Part shown: piece by piece, positions 1-5,328 of the stretch
Layout of the letters: every line of letters begins with the position of its first letter
Numbering within the stretch: position 1 is the first letter of the stretch
Source of the DNA: an uncultured Eubacteriales bacterium
Lineage (GTDB): Bacteria > Bacillota > Clostridia > Oscillospirales > Butyricicoccaceae
DNA length: 7,748 nt
Assembly: GCA_900555855.1 (NCBI GenBank)
Contig: USML01000084.1
Coordinates: forward strand, 1-7,748
Reading direction: 5' to 3'
Made by a program: the position numbers and the translations under genes
The notes under the pieces: model-generated
What the model was told of the DNA's origin: nothing
Seen by the model: the letters and a program-made list of their open reading frames with translations, nothing else
Database searches by the model: none

Positions 1-106
1 GCTGAAACAGGTGCATATCCATATAGATAGACGCATCATTCGTCCAATGCTTGTATAGTTCGTGACATAGTTTTCGCGTCATCGCCTTTAACTGAATTGT
101 TGGCAT
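1..106 (-). CDS. GNAT family N-acetyltransferase, N-terminal fragment (cut by window edge)
   Basis: An open minus-strand frame begins with ATG at 106-104 and runs off the left window edge after 35 complete codons. It begins MPTIQLKAMTRKLCHELYKH and continues with a segment containing NDASIYMDM and HLFQ. This pattern (I-x-L-K-x-M-T, then C-H-E, then a W-x-N-D-x-x-I-Y-M-D-M block) resembles the start of clostridial GNAT acetyltransferases, which transfer an acetyl group from acetyl-CoA to an amine. The acetyl-CoA binding motif would lie outside the window, so the substrate cannot be named. A G-rich stretch (AAGGGG, then TAAGG about 6 bases before the ATG) can serve as ribosome site, and a good promoter lies upstream at 152-180. 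The fragment has 44 G/C in 106 bases (about 42%) and uses codons such as CTA, TTA and CGA that are rare in the GC-rich genes to the right, so it may have been acquired. The reading frame is well supported; the family call rests on only 35 residues. Confidence 0.6.
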   Translation of the reverse strand, partial: MPTIQLKAMTRKLCHELYKHWTNDASIYMDMHLFQ

Positions 107-151
107 GTTATACCTTACCCCTTTTATCATTCCGACTTATTGCTTTGTTTA

Positions 152-180
152 ATTCTATCATGTGGCTTTAATACATGCAA
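152..180 (-). promoter_or_regulatory. Sigma-A-like promoter for the GNAT gene
   Basis: On the minus strand the -35 element TTGCAT (180-175) is followed by a 17-bp spacer and the -10 element TAGAAT (157-152). This lies about 45 bp upstream of the GNAT start codon at 106 in AT-rich DNA. Spacing is ideal and each hexamer differs from consensus at two or fewer positions. No transcript data are available. Confidence 0.55.
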
Positions 181-188
181 TAGCAAGG

Positions 189-210
189 CCCGGCAGACAT
201 TACTGCCGGG
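189..210. repeat. Perfect 8-bp inverted repeat (hairpin)
   Basis: CCCGGCAG (189-196) pairs with CTGCCGGG (203-210) around a 6-base loop. Neither strand has a convincing T-run after it: the minus strand continues CCTTGCTATT and the plus strand AATGAAAC. It is therefore not a clean intrinsic terminator. It lies upstream of the GNAT promoter, and its core (CCGGCA...TGCCGG followed by AAT) resembles the hairpin at 351-379 about 166 bp away. Confidence 0.6.
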
Positions 211-276
211 AATGAAACTGTCTTACGGCCACCCGCATTTCGCTCCGGGGGCTTTTCCACTTCTTATATTAAATAT

Positions 277-304
277 TTACAGCACGAACTGCACGGCGCG
301 GAGC
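277..304 (-). repeat. 28-bp direct repeat, copy 1: detached copy of the M55 gene 3' end
   Basis: These 28 bases are identical to 445-472, which encode the last eight residues (LRAVQFVL) and the TAA stop of the M55 aminopeptidase. The match begins exactly at the base complementary to the end of the stop codon and ends at 304; the adjoining bases (276 against 444, 305 against 473) differ. The copy is not attached to any longer coding sequence, so it is a remnant or a repeat-unit boundary and not a gene. To its left the DNA becomes AT-rich. Confidence 0.85.
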
Positions 305-308
305 TGCT

Positions 309-332
309 CCCCGCAAAACGGGTTTTGCGGGG
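309..332. repeat. Perfect inverted repeat with 11-bp arms
   Basis: CCCCGCAAAAC (309-319) is complementary to GTTTTGCGGGG (322-332) with only two bases between the arms. As RNA it would form a 10-bp stem with a CGGG tetraloop (plus strand) or its complement. No T-run follows on the minus strand, where transcription from the M55 gene would arrive, so terminator function is doubtful. A GGGGCCCC palindrome (330-337) overlaps its right edge. Confidence 0.75.
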
Positions 333-350
333 GCCCCGTTTGATTCCATA

Positions 351-379
351 GATTTCCGGCAAGTGAATTGCCGGAAATC
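351..379. repeat. Perfect 12-bp inverted repeat with 5-base loop
   Basis: GATTTCCGGCAA (351-362) pairs without mismatch with TTGCCGGAAATC (368-379) around the loop GTGAA. It is the longest perfect hairpin in the noncoding left part. It has no U-tract on either side (minus strand continues TATGG, plus strand GGGAC), which argues against a simple intrinsic terminator. It is the central member of a cluster of three perfect hairpins within 309-401. Confidence 0.75.
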
Positions 380-383
380 GGGA

Positions 384-401
384 CGGCGGCACGCGCCGCC
401 G
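384..401. repeat. GC-only inverted repeat, 7-bp arms
   Basis: CGGCGGC (384-390) pairs with GCCGCCG (395-401) around ACGC. It is followed by a G-run and a GATGCGCTCCGCCCC stretch (406-420) that could add a weaker stem. Short GC-rich palindromes arise easily in GC-rich DNA, so alone it means little. Its position beside two other perfect hairpins in a gene-free 140-bp stretch makes it part of the putative repeat element. Confidence 0.55.
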
Positions 402-444
402 GGGGGATGCGCTCCGCCCCTTCTTGTCTCTTTTATTGCTTTTA

Positions 445-472
445 TTACAGCACGAACTGCACGGCGCGGAGC
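445..472 (-). repeat. 28-bp direct repeat, copy 2: native 3' end of the M55 gene
   Basis: This copy lies inside the coding sequence and supplies codons L-R-A-V-Q-F-V-L and the stop. It is identical to 277-304, which starts 168 bp further left. One base beyond the last codon boundary (472) is also shared. Confidence 0.85.
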
Positions 473-1242
473 ACATCCATGAAGTCGTCGGTCTCCATGC
501 GGATGGTGCGGTCGCCCACCAGCTGAAAGCCGGGATAGAAGGACCGGCGCACGGCCAGCTTATGCTCCTTATAGGAGACCTCAAAGGTGAAATGCTCCGG
601 CAGCTGAATGCCCGCCTTGGACAGATCCTGCTTCAGGGCCTTTTCCGTCATTTCCCGGATGGTGCGGCAGGCCAGGGCGGGATTGATGCAGCGGGTGGCG
701 CCGCCAAAGCCATCCTTCACCGCCACGGTATACAGCATGGGATGCAGGTCCCGGCTGTCCTCGGTGAGCATTTTGTCGCCGGTGAGCAAAACGGTGGGGA
801 CGCCCTTCAGCGTGCAGGCATAGCTGTAGAGCACGAATTCCGAGCAGGGCTTGCCGTTGAGCAGGACATCGGTGGTCTGGGTGGTAAAGGTATGGGACAG
901 CGGATTGCCGCAGCGGCCGGCGGCAGAATGATAGCCCACGAACAGCGCCGCGTCATAGGTCTCGTCCACGCCGTCCACCATGCCAAGTGGGCTGCCCGTC
1001 CAGCCGCGGATGACCTCTGCGCATTCCGGCAGCTGGGTCACATCCAGATTGATGGCGTAATCGTGGGCGTCCTTGATCAGAATATGATCCGCGCCGGCGG
1101 CGATGGCGCCCTCGCAGGCCGCCTTGACCTCCCGGGTCATCTGCTGGGCGGCGGGAGGATAGATGCCCTTGCCCACCTCGGTCTCATCCCAAAGGGTGGT
1201 GAGGGTGGTCCCTTCGATATCGGCACTGATAAAAACGCGCAT
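445..1242 (-). CDS. dppA: M55 family metallopeptidase, D-aminopeptidase (DppA-like)
   Basis: The 265-residue protein matches the length and layout of the M55 zinc D-aminopeptidases typified by Bacillus subtilis DppA, a cytoplasmic enzyme that removes N-terminal D-residues such as D-Ala from short peptides. The metal ligands can be seen at the expected places: D8 and E10 in the N-terminal ISADIEG, H60 in DAHD, H105 in GYHSAAG and E135 in SEF. They correspond to D8, E10, H60, H104 and E133 of DppA. A conserved HT pair (117-118) follows. No signal peptide or membrane segment is present. The start is set by an AAGGAGGA ribosome site (1258-1251) eight bases from the ATG. A promoter lies at 1278-1306, so the gene is probably transcribed alone, behind the terminator of the upstream peptidase gene. 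Known roles of the family are use of D-Ala peptides as nutrients and adaptation to nutrient limitation. The last 28 bases recur at 277-304. The M55 family call is firm; the exact substrate is not known and the symbol is by homology only. Confidence 0.9.
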   Translation of the reverse strand: MRVFISADIEGTTLTTLWDETEVGKGIYPPAAQQMTREVKAACEGAIAAGADHILIKDAHDYAINLDVTQLPECAEVIRGWTGSPLGMVDGVDETYDAALFVGYHSAAGRCGNPLSHTFTTQTTDVLLNGKPCSEFVLYSYACTLKGVPTVLLTGDKMLTEDSRDLHPMLYTVAVKDGFGGATRCINPALACRTIREMTEKALKQDLSKAGIQLPEHFTFEVSYKEHKLAVRRSFYPGFQLVGDRTIRMETDDFMDVLRAVQFVL

Positions 1243-1277
1243 GATGCTTGTCCTCCTTAAAAAATTTTGATGCTTTC

Positions 1278-1306
1278 AGTATAACAGGCTCCGCCCTGCG
1301 GCGCAA
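1278..1306 (-). promoter_or_regulatory. Extended -10 promoter for the M55 gene
   Basis: On the minus strand TTGCGC (1306-1301), a 17-bp spacer and TATACT (1283-1278) form a sigma-A-like promoter. A TG dinucleotide one base upstream of the -10 (TGTTATACT) adds an extended -10 element. The expected start of transcription is near 1271, giving a leader of about 30 bases with the ribosome site in it. Confidence 0.7.
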
Positions 1307-1317
1307 GCGTCCGGCGC

Positions 1318-1368
1318 AAAAATACGGCGCTCCGCCGGGAAGCTGTACCTTTTCCCGGCAGAGCGCCG
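1318..1368 (-). terminator. Intrinsic terminator of the M23 peptidase gene
   Basis: Arms 1352-1368 and 1325-1341 form a 17-bp stem around a 10-base loop, just past the peptidase stop codon at 1380. On the minus strand it is followed directly by TATTTTT (1324-1318). The only imperfect pair is a G-U wobble in minus-strand RNA but a C-A mismatch in plus-strand RNA, which fits selection on the minus-strand transcript. It isolates the M55 gene from the peptidase gene. Confidence 0.85.
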
Positions 1369-1379
1369 CGTCTTTTTCT

Positions 1380-3026
1380 TTATTTGCTCACATAGTTCAG
1401 CGGATTCTGGGCCTTGCCCTTATACCGGATCTCAAAATGGAGATGGGGGCCTGTGACCCGGCCGGTGGAGCCCACCTTGGCGATCTGCTGTCCCTGGGCC
1501 ACCTTGTCGCCCTTGGAGACCAGCAGCTGGCTGCAGTGGCAGTAATAGGTGGTATAGCCGTTGCCGTGGTCGATGATGATATGCTTGCCGTAGTTGCCCT
1601 TCTGGCCGGCCCAAATGACCGTTCCGCCGTCGGCGGCCCAGATCTTGGCTCCGGTCTTTCCGGCCCAATCCACGCCGGTATGATAATCCCGCAGGCTCTT
1701 CCGGCTGCCGAAGCCGGAGGAGAAGCGCAGGCTGCAGGGCTTAATGAAGCTGCCGGTGGTGACGCTGCGCTTGGTTCCCTTGATCTTGACGGCGGTCACC
1801 GGCTCCCGCACCACCACATAGCTGGTGATGACCCGCTGGCTCTCCACGCCGTTCACATAGGTCACATCGGCCACCACATCTGCCAGGCCGTTGACGCCCT
1901 CCACCTTATATTTGCTCTGGTAGGTATACATGCTGTCGCTGTATTCCACCTTGGTCTCATAGGGGATCTCCACCTGATAGGCCTCCGTGACGGTCTGCTG
2001 CACGGAAAGATAGGGCACGGCGGCCGAAAGCACCAGCTCCTGCCCCACATGGATCCGCGCAGGATCCAGCCCGGGGTTCAGCGCCTGGATCTCCGCCACC
2101 TTCAGATCGTATTTCCGGCCGATGCCGCTGACGGTGTCGCCGGAGCGGACAGAATAAATCAGCGTCTCCTCCTTGTTTTCCGTGAGCTTTTTCTGCATGG
2201 TGCTGATGTCCATCAGCAGGCCCTCGCCCCGGGTGGTGGTCTTGAGCTGCACATCGTTGACAAAGGAGGTTTTCACCTGTGTGGTGTTGTCGCAGGAGCG
2301 CAGCATGATCTGCCGCAGCATCAGGCTCAGGGCCGAGCGGCTGGTGCTTGCGCCCACATTTTCGCCGTCCACCTGCAGCACATACTGCCGCGGCGTCTCC
2401 GGCACGGAGGCAAACAGCTTTTCCGCCAGAGCCTCCTCATCCAGCAGACGGCTCTGATCCAGATAGCCCAGCTGGAAGGAAAACCGCGTTTCCAGATTAT
2501 ACGGCGTGCCCTGATAGGCGGAGACGCGCTTTTCCACCCGCTCCACCACGGCCTCCACCTGCGCCCGGTCCTGCACATAGCCCAGGCTCTCGCCGTCCAG
2601 CCGGACCTCGAAGCCCACGCCGAAGCAGCAGGCGGAAATGATCATCACCACCGCGCAGGCCAGAAGGGCCATGGGCGCCGCCCGGCCTCTGGGCCGGGAC
2701 TTTGCCTCGTGCCAGAGATGATAGACCTCCAGCCGCCAGGCGTCCCGGGAGCGGGCCCATTCCAAAAGCTCCTCCAGCCCCCGGCTGGCCAGCCGGTAAA
2801 ACCGCCGCCAGAGCCGGGCCAGCAGACTGCGCAGCAGCAGAAAGACCCAGGCCACGCCGCTGAAAAACGCCGCCAGCACGCCCACCAGGCCCCGCAGCTC
2901 CACGGCGTTTGCCCCCACTGCGGCCAGACGGCACACATGGAGCCGGAGCCGCACCCAAATGCGGCGGAGCCGGCCGGAAAGGCTCGTTCCCGGGCGAATA
3001 GACAGGGATTCTGCGGAAAGCATCAT
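1380..3026 (-). CDS. Membrane-anchored LysM-G5-M23 peptidoglycan endopeptidase
   Basis: This 548-residue protein is a cell-wall hydrolase of the LytM/lysostaphin type. Order of parts: an arginine-rich N-terminal region (about 1-115) containing a hydrophobic stretch (about 45-67); a clear membrane segment (about 118-139, rich in A, V, I, C); a 150-residue extracytoplasmic region; a LysM domain (about 290-334, beginning YSVRSGDTVSGIGRKY) that binds glycan; a G5-like domain (about 340-417); and a C-terminal M23 domain (about 433-548). The M23 zinc and catalytic residues are present: H449 and D453 in YHTGVDWAG, H497 in YYCHCS, and H528/H530 in GPHLHFE, so it should be active. M23 enzymes cut peptide bonds in peptidoglycan stems or cross-bridges; the exact bond is not predictable here. 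I chose ATG 3026 because GAGGTG lies six bases upstream; an in-frame GTG at 3035 is part of that ribosome site. ATG 3023 is also possible. The gene has its own promoter (3086-3114), a WalR-like box and a strong terminator. Domain calls are firm; the topology of the N-terminal region is uncertain. Confidence 0.9.
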   Translation of the reverse strand: MMLSAESLSIRPGTSLSGRLRRIWVRLRLHVCRLAAVGANAVELRGLVGVLAAFFSGVAWVFLLLRSLLARLWRRFYRLASRGLEELLEWARSRDAWRLEVYHLWHEAKSRPRGRAAPMALLACAVVMIISACCFGVGFEVRLDGESLGYVQDRAQVEAVVERVEKRVSAYQGTPYNLETRFSFQLGYLDQSRLLDEEALAEKLFASVPETPRQYVLQVDGENVGASTSRSALSLMLRQIMLRSCDNTTQVKTSFVNDVQLKTTTRGEGLLMDISTMQKKLTENKEETLIYSVRSGDTVSGIGRKYDLKVAEIQALNPGLDPARIHVGQELVLSAAVPYLSVQQTVTEAYQVEIPYETKVEYSDSMYTYQSKYKVEGVNGLADVVADVTYVNGVESQRVITSYVVVREPVTAVKIKGTKRSVTTGSFIKPCSLRFSSGFGSRKSLRDYHTGVDWAGKTGAKIWAADGGTVIWAGQKGNYGKHIIIDHGNGYTTYYCHCSQLLVSKGDKVAQGQQIAKVGSTGRVTGPHLHFEIRYKGKAQNPLNYVSK

Positions 3027-3062
3027 GGGTCGCACCTCGAAAAAGCAAAGATTCAGAAAATG

Positions 3063-3079
3063 ATTACAAATTAGTAACA
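3063..3079 (-). promoter_or_regulatory. Candidate WalR (YycF/VicR) box in the M23 peptidase leader
   Basis: On the minus strand TGTTAC (3079-3074), five bases TAATT, then TGTAAT (3068-3063) match the published WalR consensus TGTWAH-N5-TGTWAH at every position. WalRK is the essential two-component system that controls wall hydrolases, including LysM and M23 enzymes, in Bacillus and Staphylococcus. Here the box covers about +1 to +17 of the predicted transcript, downstream of the -10. In B. subtilis such placement is associated with repression, whereas activating boxes lie upstream. Short degenerate sites occur by chance in AT-rich spacers, so this is a hypothesis supported by gene function. 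Confidence 0.5.
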
Positions 3080-3085
3080 GGTTTT

Positions 3086-3114
3086 ATGGTACAATACTTC
3101 CGCGGCCTTGTCAA
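3086..3114 (-). promoter_or_regulatory. Promoter for the M23 peptidase gene
   Basis: Minus-strand TTGACA (3114-3109), a perfect -35 element, is separated by 17 bp from TACCAT (3091-3086), a weaker -10. The start of transcription should be near 3079, about 50 bases before the ATG at 3026. The -35 element sits inside the 13-bp palindrome at 3105-3117. Confidence 0.65.
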
Positions 3115-3117
3115 GGC
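3105..3117. repeat. 13-bp palindrome over the peptidase -35 element
   Basis: GCCTTG-T-CAAGGC is a perfect dyad with a one-base centre. It contains the TTGACA -35 of the minus-strand promoter, so a protein bound here would block that promoter. No regulator is recognised. Chance occurrence cannot be excluded. Confidence 0.4.
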
Positions 3118-3121
3118 AAAG

Positions 3122-3134
3122 TTCCTGACAGGAA
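3122..3134. repeat. 13-bp palindrome between the divergent promoters
   Basis: TTCCTG-A-CAGGAA is a perfect dyad with a one-base centre. It lies four bases beyond the first palindrome and between the two divergent promoters, a usual place for an operator acting on both. A shorter TTCCGGAA dyad follows at 3155-3162, next to the plus-strand -35. The regulator is unknown. Confidence 0.4.
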
Positions 3135-3164
3135 TGTAAATTTTCCCGTCCGTTTTCCGGAAGA

Positions 3165-3193
3165 TTGACTTCCGCACGGTTTTCCGCTATGAT
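3165..3193 (+). promoter_or_regulatory. Promoter of the lipoprotein-pepT-nagA-MFS group
   Basis: TTGACT (3165-3170) and TATGAT (3188-3193) are 17 bp apart, each one base from the sigma-A consensus. Transcription should start near 3200, about 27 bases before the lipoprotein ATG. It is the only strong plus-strand promoter I see before the following three genes, which suggests at least partial co-transcription. Confidence 0.75.
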
Positions 3194-3226
3194 TTATTTA
3201 TCTGTATTGATCCCATGGAGGCGCTT

Positions 3227-4057
3227 ATGAGACCCATTTCCCGCAAGATCCTTCTCCGTCTGGGGGCGGCGGCGCTGTCGGCGGCGCTTTTGAGCGGCTG
3301 CAGCCTGCTTTCCTTTGAGACGCCGGAGCAGCAGCTGGCCGCGGCGGAGGCCGCCCGGCAGAAGCGGCTGGAGGTGGAGGAAGATATTGAGATCACCGCC
3401 CTGCAGAGCGGCGAGCTTTCGCTGGAGCGGACGCTGGAAAACAGCGCCGGCTGCCTGCTGGCCACCTATTCCGTCCGGCTGCCCCAATTCTCCCGCTCCG
3501 GCCAGAAGTCCGAGAGCTTCACCCGCATCAACGGCTATTTTGAAAATGAATTTTCCGGCCTGCAGGAGGCCTGCGAAGGCTTTTTCGCCGATGTCCGGCA
3601 GCTGCTGGGCGAGGGCTGGAACGAGCTTTCCGAGCTTTCCCCCGAGGATGTCTCCGCCATTTCGGTGGACTATGCCCTGGCGGCTGCGCCGGCGGGCTAT
3701 GTTTCCGTCCGCTGCGACTATACGCTGGCAGAAAACCGGCAGAAGGACAGCTGGAGCCAGGGCGTGGTCTTTCTGCTGGACAACGGCTGGGAGCTTTCCC
3801 TGGAGACGCTTCTCGGCTCCGACTACGACACCGCCGCGCCGCTGCTGCTGCAGGGCATCTGGGACTGGTGCGGGGAAAACGGCGTGACCGTCTCTTCGCC
3901 GGAGCGCTTTTCCCTTTCGGATTTTTCCCAGGGCTATCTGCTGACGGCCGATTCCCTGATCTTCTATACCCAGCCCTTCCAGCTCAGCAATGAGGACGGG
4001 AGCCGCTACGCCGTGGCCCTGCCCCTTTCCGACTATGCGCAATATCTGAACAGCTGA
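3227..4057 (+). CDS. RsiV/DUF3298-like lipoprotein
   Basis: The 276-residue product begins with a basic stretch (RPISRK), a hydrophobic segment and the lipobox LLSGC, so lipidation is expected at C25 and the mature protein should sit on the outer face of the membrane. A charged helical linker (about 32-54) leads to a domain with pairs such as YSVRLPQF (81-88) and FTRINGYFENEF (98-109). The C-terminal half (about 175-273) has the look of DUF3298: GVVFLLDNGWELSLETLL, then LTADSLIFYTQPF and a final ALPLSDYAQYL. DUF4163/DUF3298 proteins include B. subtilis RsiV, which binds lysozyme, and the non-catalytic part of PdaC. No sigma-binding or deacetylase domain is present here, so it is neither of these as such. 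ATG 3227 is chosen because GGAGG (3217-3221) lies five bases upstream; the earlier ATG at 3215 overlaps that ribosome site. It is divergent from the M23 peptidase and 31 bp before pepT. The lipoprotein call is firm, the domain call is by eye, and the ligand is unknown. Confidence 0.75.
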   Translation: MRPISRKILLRLGAAALSAALLSGCSLLSFETPEQQLAAAEAARQKRLEVEEDIEITALQSGELSLERTLENSAGCLLATYSVRLPQFSRSGQKSESFTRINGYFENEFSGLQEACEGFFADVRQLLGEGWNELSELSPEDVSAISVDYALAAAPAGYVSVRCDYTLAENRQKDSWSQGVVFLLDNGWELSLETLLGSDYDTAAPLLLQGIWDWCGENGVTVSSPERFSLSDFSQGYLLTADSLIFYTQPFQLSNEDGSRYAVALPLSDYAQYLNS

Positions 4058-4088
4058 CCGTTTCAAGAAAGAAAGGAGAACGCTTTTT

Positions 4089-5312
4089 ATGCGCGCTTAC
4101 GAACGACTGCTTCGCTATGTATCCTTCGACACCGCTTCCGACGCCAATTCTCCCACCTGCCCCAGCACGGAAAAGCAAACGCTGCTGGGCGCGGCTCTGG
4201 TGGAGGAAATGAAGGCGCTGGGCCTGCAAAACGCCCGCATGGATGAACACGGCTATGTTTACGGCACCATCCCCGGCAACATTCCCGGTTATCAGGGCAA
4301 GATCCTGGGCTTTATCGCCCATATGGATGTGGTGGACGATGTTCCCACCACAAACATCCGCCCCCGCATCGTCAAAAATTACGACGGCGGCGATATCCTG
4401 CTGAACGAGGAAAAGCACATCGTCCTCTCCCCCGCCGAATATCCCGAGCTGCGGGAGAAGCAGGGAAAGGACCTGATGGTCACCGACGGCACCACCCTGC
4501 TGGGCGCCGACGACAAGGCGGGCATCGCCGAGATCCTGACGCTGGCCGAGGAGCTGATGGCCGACCCCACCTTCCACCACGGCCCGGTGCAGGTGGCCTT
4601 CACCCCCGACGAGGAGATCGGCCGGGGCGCAGACCTGTTTGATGTGGCCGGCTTCGGCGCGGACTACGCCTTCACCATGGATGGCGGCGCCTACGGCGAG
4701 CTGGAATATGAAAACTTCAACGCCGCCTCCATGCGGGTGACGGTGAAGGGCCTGAACATCCATCCCGGCTCCGCCAAAAACAAGATGAAAAACGCCATGC
4801 GCATCGCCATGGAGTTTGAAATGATGCTGCCCGCCGCCAAAAAGCCGGAATATACCGAGGGCTATGAGGGCTTTTTGCATCTGGACGAGATGGGCGGAAC
4901 GGTGGAGGAGGCTTTCCTGCGCTATATCCTCCGGGACCACGACAGCAAAAAGCTGGAGGAGCAGAAGCGCCTCTCCCGGGCCGCTGCCGACTTCCTCAAC
5001 GCCAAATACGGCCCGGACACGGTTACTCTGGACATCCGGGATTCCTACCGCAATATGGTCCAGCAGATCGAGCCGCACCGCCATCTGGTGGACAATGCCA
5101 TGGAGGCCATGCGCCGCACCGGCGTGGAGCCGGTGGCCCGGGCCATCCGCGGCGGCACCGACGGTGCGCGTCTGTCCTTTATGGGCCTGCCCTGCCCCAA
5201 TCTGGGCACCGGCGGCGGCAATTTCCACGGGAAGCTGGAATATTGCTGCATCCAGGAGATGGATCTGGCCGTCCAGTGCATGAAAAACCTGGTGGAGCTT
5301 TACAGCAAATAA
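4089..5312 (+). CDS. pepT: Peptidase T (M20B tripeptide aminopeptidase)
   Basis: This 407-residue protein has the normal length of PepT, a cytoplasmic dizinc exopeptidase that releases the N-terminal residue from tripeptides. Motifs occur in the family order and almost at the E. coli positions: H78 and D80 in FIAHMDVVDD, D141 in LLGADDKAG, the catalytic/ligand pair E175-E176 in PDEEIGRGAD, D198 in FTMDGG, H225 in NIHPGSAK and H380 in NFHGKLEY. The substrate-binding IRGGTDGARLS segment (353-363) is intact. The dimerisation insert lies between HPG and the C-terminal catalytic part, as in other M20 enzymes. The start is fixed by AAGGAG (4073-4078), ten bases upstream. The gene follows the lipoprotein gene after 31 bp with no terminator between, so co-transcription is likely. 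A hairpin follows its stop. Assignment is very secure. Confidence 0.96.
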   Translation: MRAYERLLRYVSFDTASDANSPTCPSTEKQTLLGAALVEEMKALGLQNARMDEHGYVYGTIPGNIPGYQGKILGFIAHMDVVDDVPTTNIRPRIVKNYDGGDILLNEEKHIVLSPAEYPELREKQGKDLMVTDGTTLLGADDKAGIAEILTLAEELMADPTFHHGPVQVAFTPDEEIGRGADLFDVAGFGADYAFTMDGGAYGELEYENFNAASMRVTVKGLNIHPGSAKNKMKNAMRIAMEFEMMLPAAKKPEYTEGYEGFLHLDEMGGTVEEAFLRYILRDHDSKKLEEQKRLSRAAADFLNAKYGPDTVTLDIRDSYRNMVQQIEPHRHLVDNAMEAMRRTGVEPVARAIRGGTDGARLSFMGLPCPNLGTGGGNFHGKLEYCCIQEMDLAVQCMKNLVELYSK

Positions 5313-5328
5313 GCATTTCCGAGATCTG

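Noticed and set aside
309..332. Intrinsic terminator for the M55 gene
   Set aside because: The stem is strong, but the minus-strand sequence after it is AGCAGCTCC, with no T-run; none of the other left-side hairpins has one either.
140..343. 67-residue plus-strand open frame in the left spacer
   Set aside because: No ribosome site, no family resemblance, and it runs across the hairpins and the 28-bp repeat.
189..401. CRISPR array or riboswitch in the hairpin-rich spacer
   Set aside because: There are no regularly spaced identical short repeats with unique spacers. The hairpins lie downstream of the M55 gene and do not match any riboswitch layout I recognise.
264..584. 106-residue minus-strand open frame through the repeat region
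   Set aside because: It reads the end of the M55 gene in another frame and continues through the hairpin cluster. The repeated SAPCSSCC in it only reflects the 28-bp DNA duplication.
424..1260. 278-residue plus-strand open frame opposite the M55 gene
   Set aside because: Antisense shadow; the minus strand has the five M55 metal ligands and a clear promoter and ribosome site.
3027..3035. GTG start at 3035 for the M23 peptidase
   Set aside because: The GTG is part of the GAGGTG ribosome site that serves the ATG at 3026; no separate ribosome site lies upstream of it.
1248..3074. 608-residue plus-strand open frame opposite the M23 peptidase gene
   Set aside because: It is a shadow of a GC-rich gene: composition is dominated by H, A, G, Q and L with no domain pattern, and the opposite strand encodes a complete enzyme with all catalytic residues, promoter and terminator.
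3215..3226. Earlier ATG at 3215 for the lipoprotein
   Set aside because: It overlaps the GGAGG ribosome site that precedes ATG 3227 by five bases, and it adds MEAL before an otherwise normal basic signal-peptide start.
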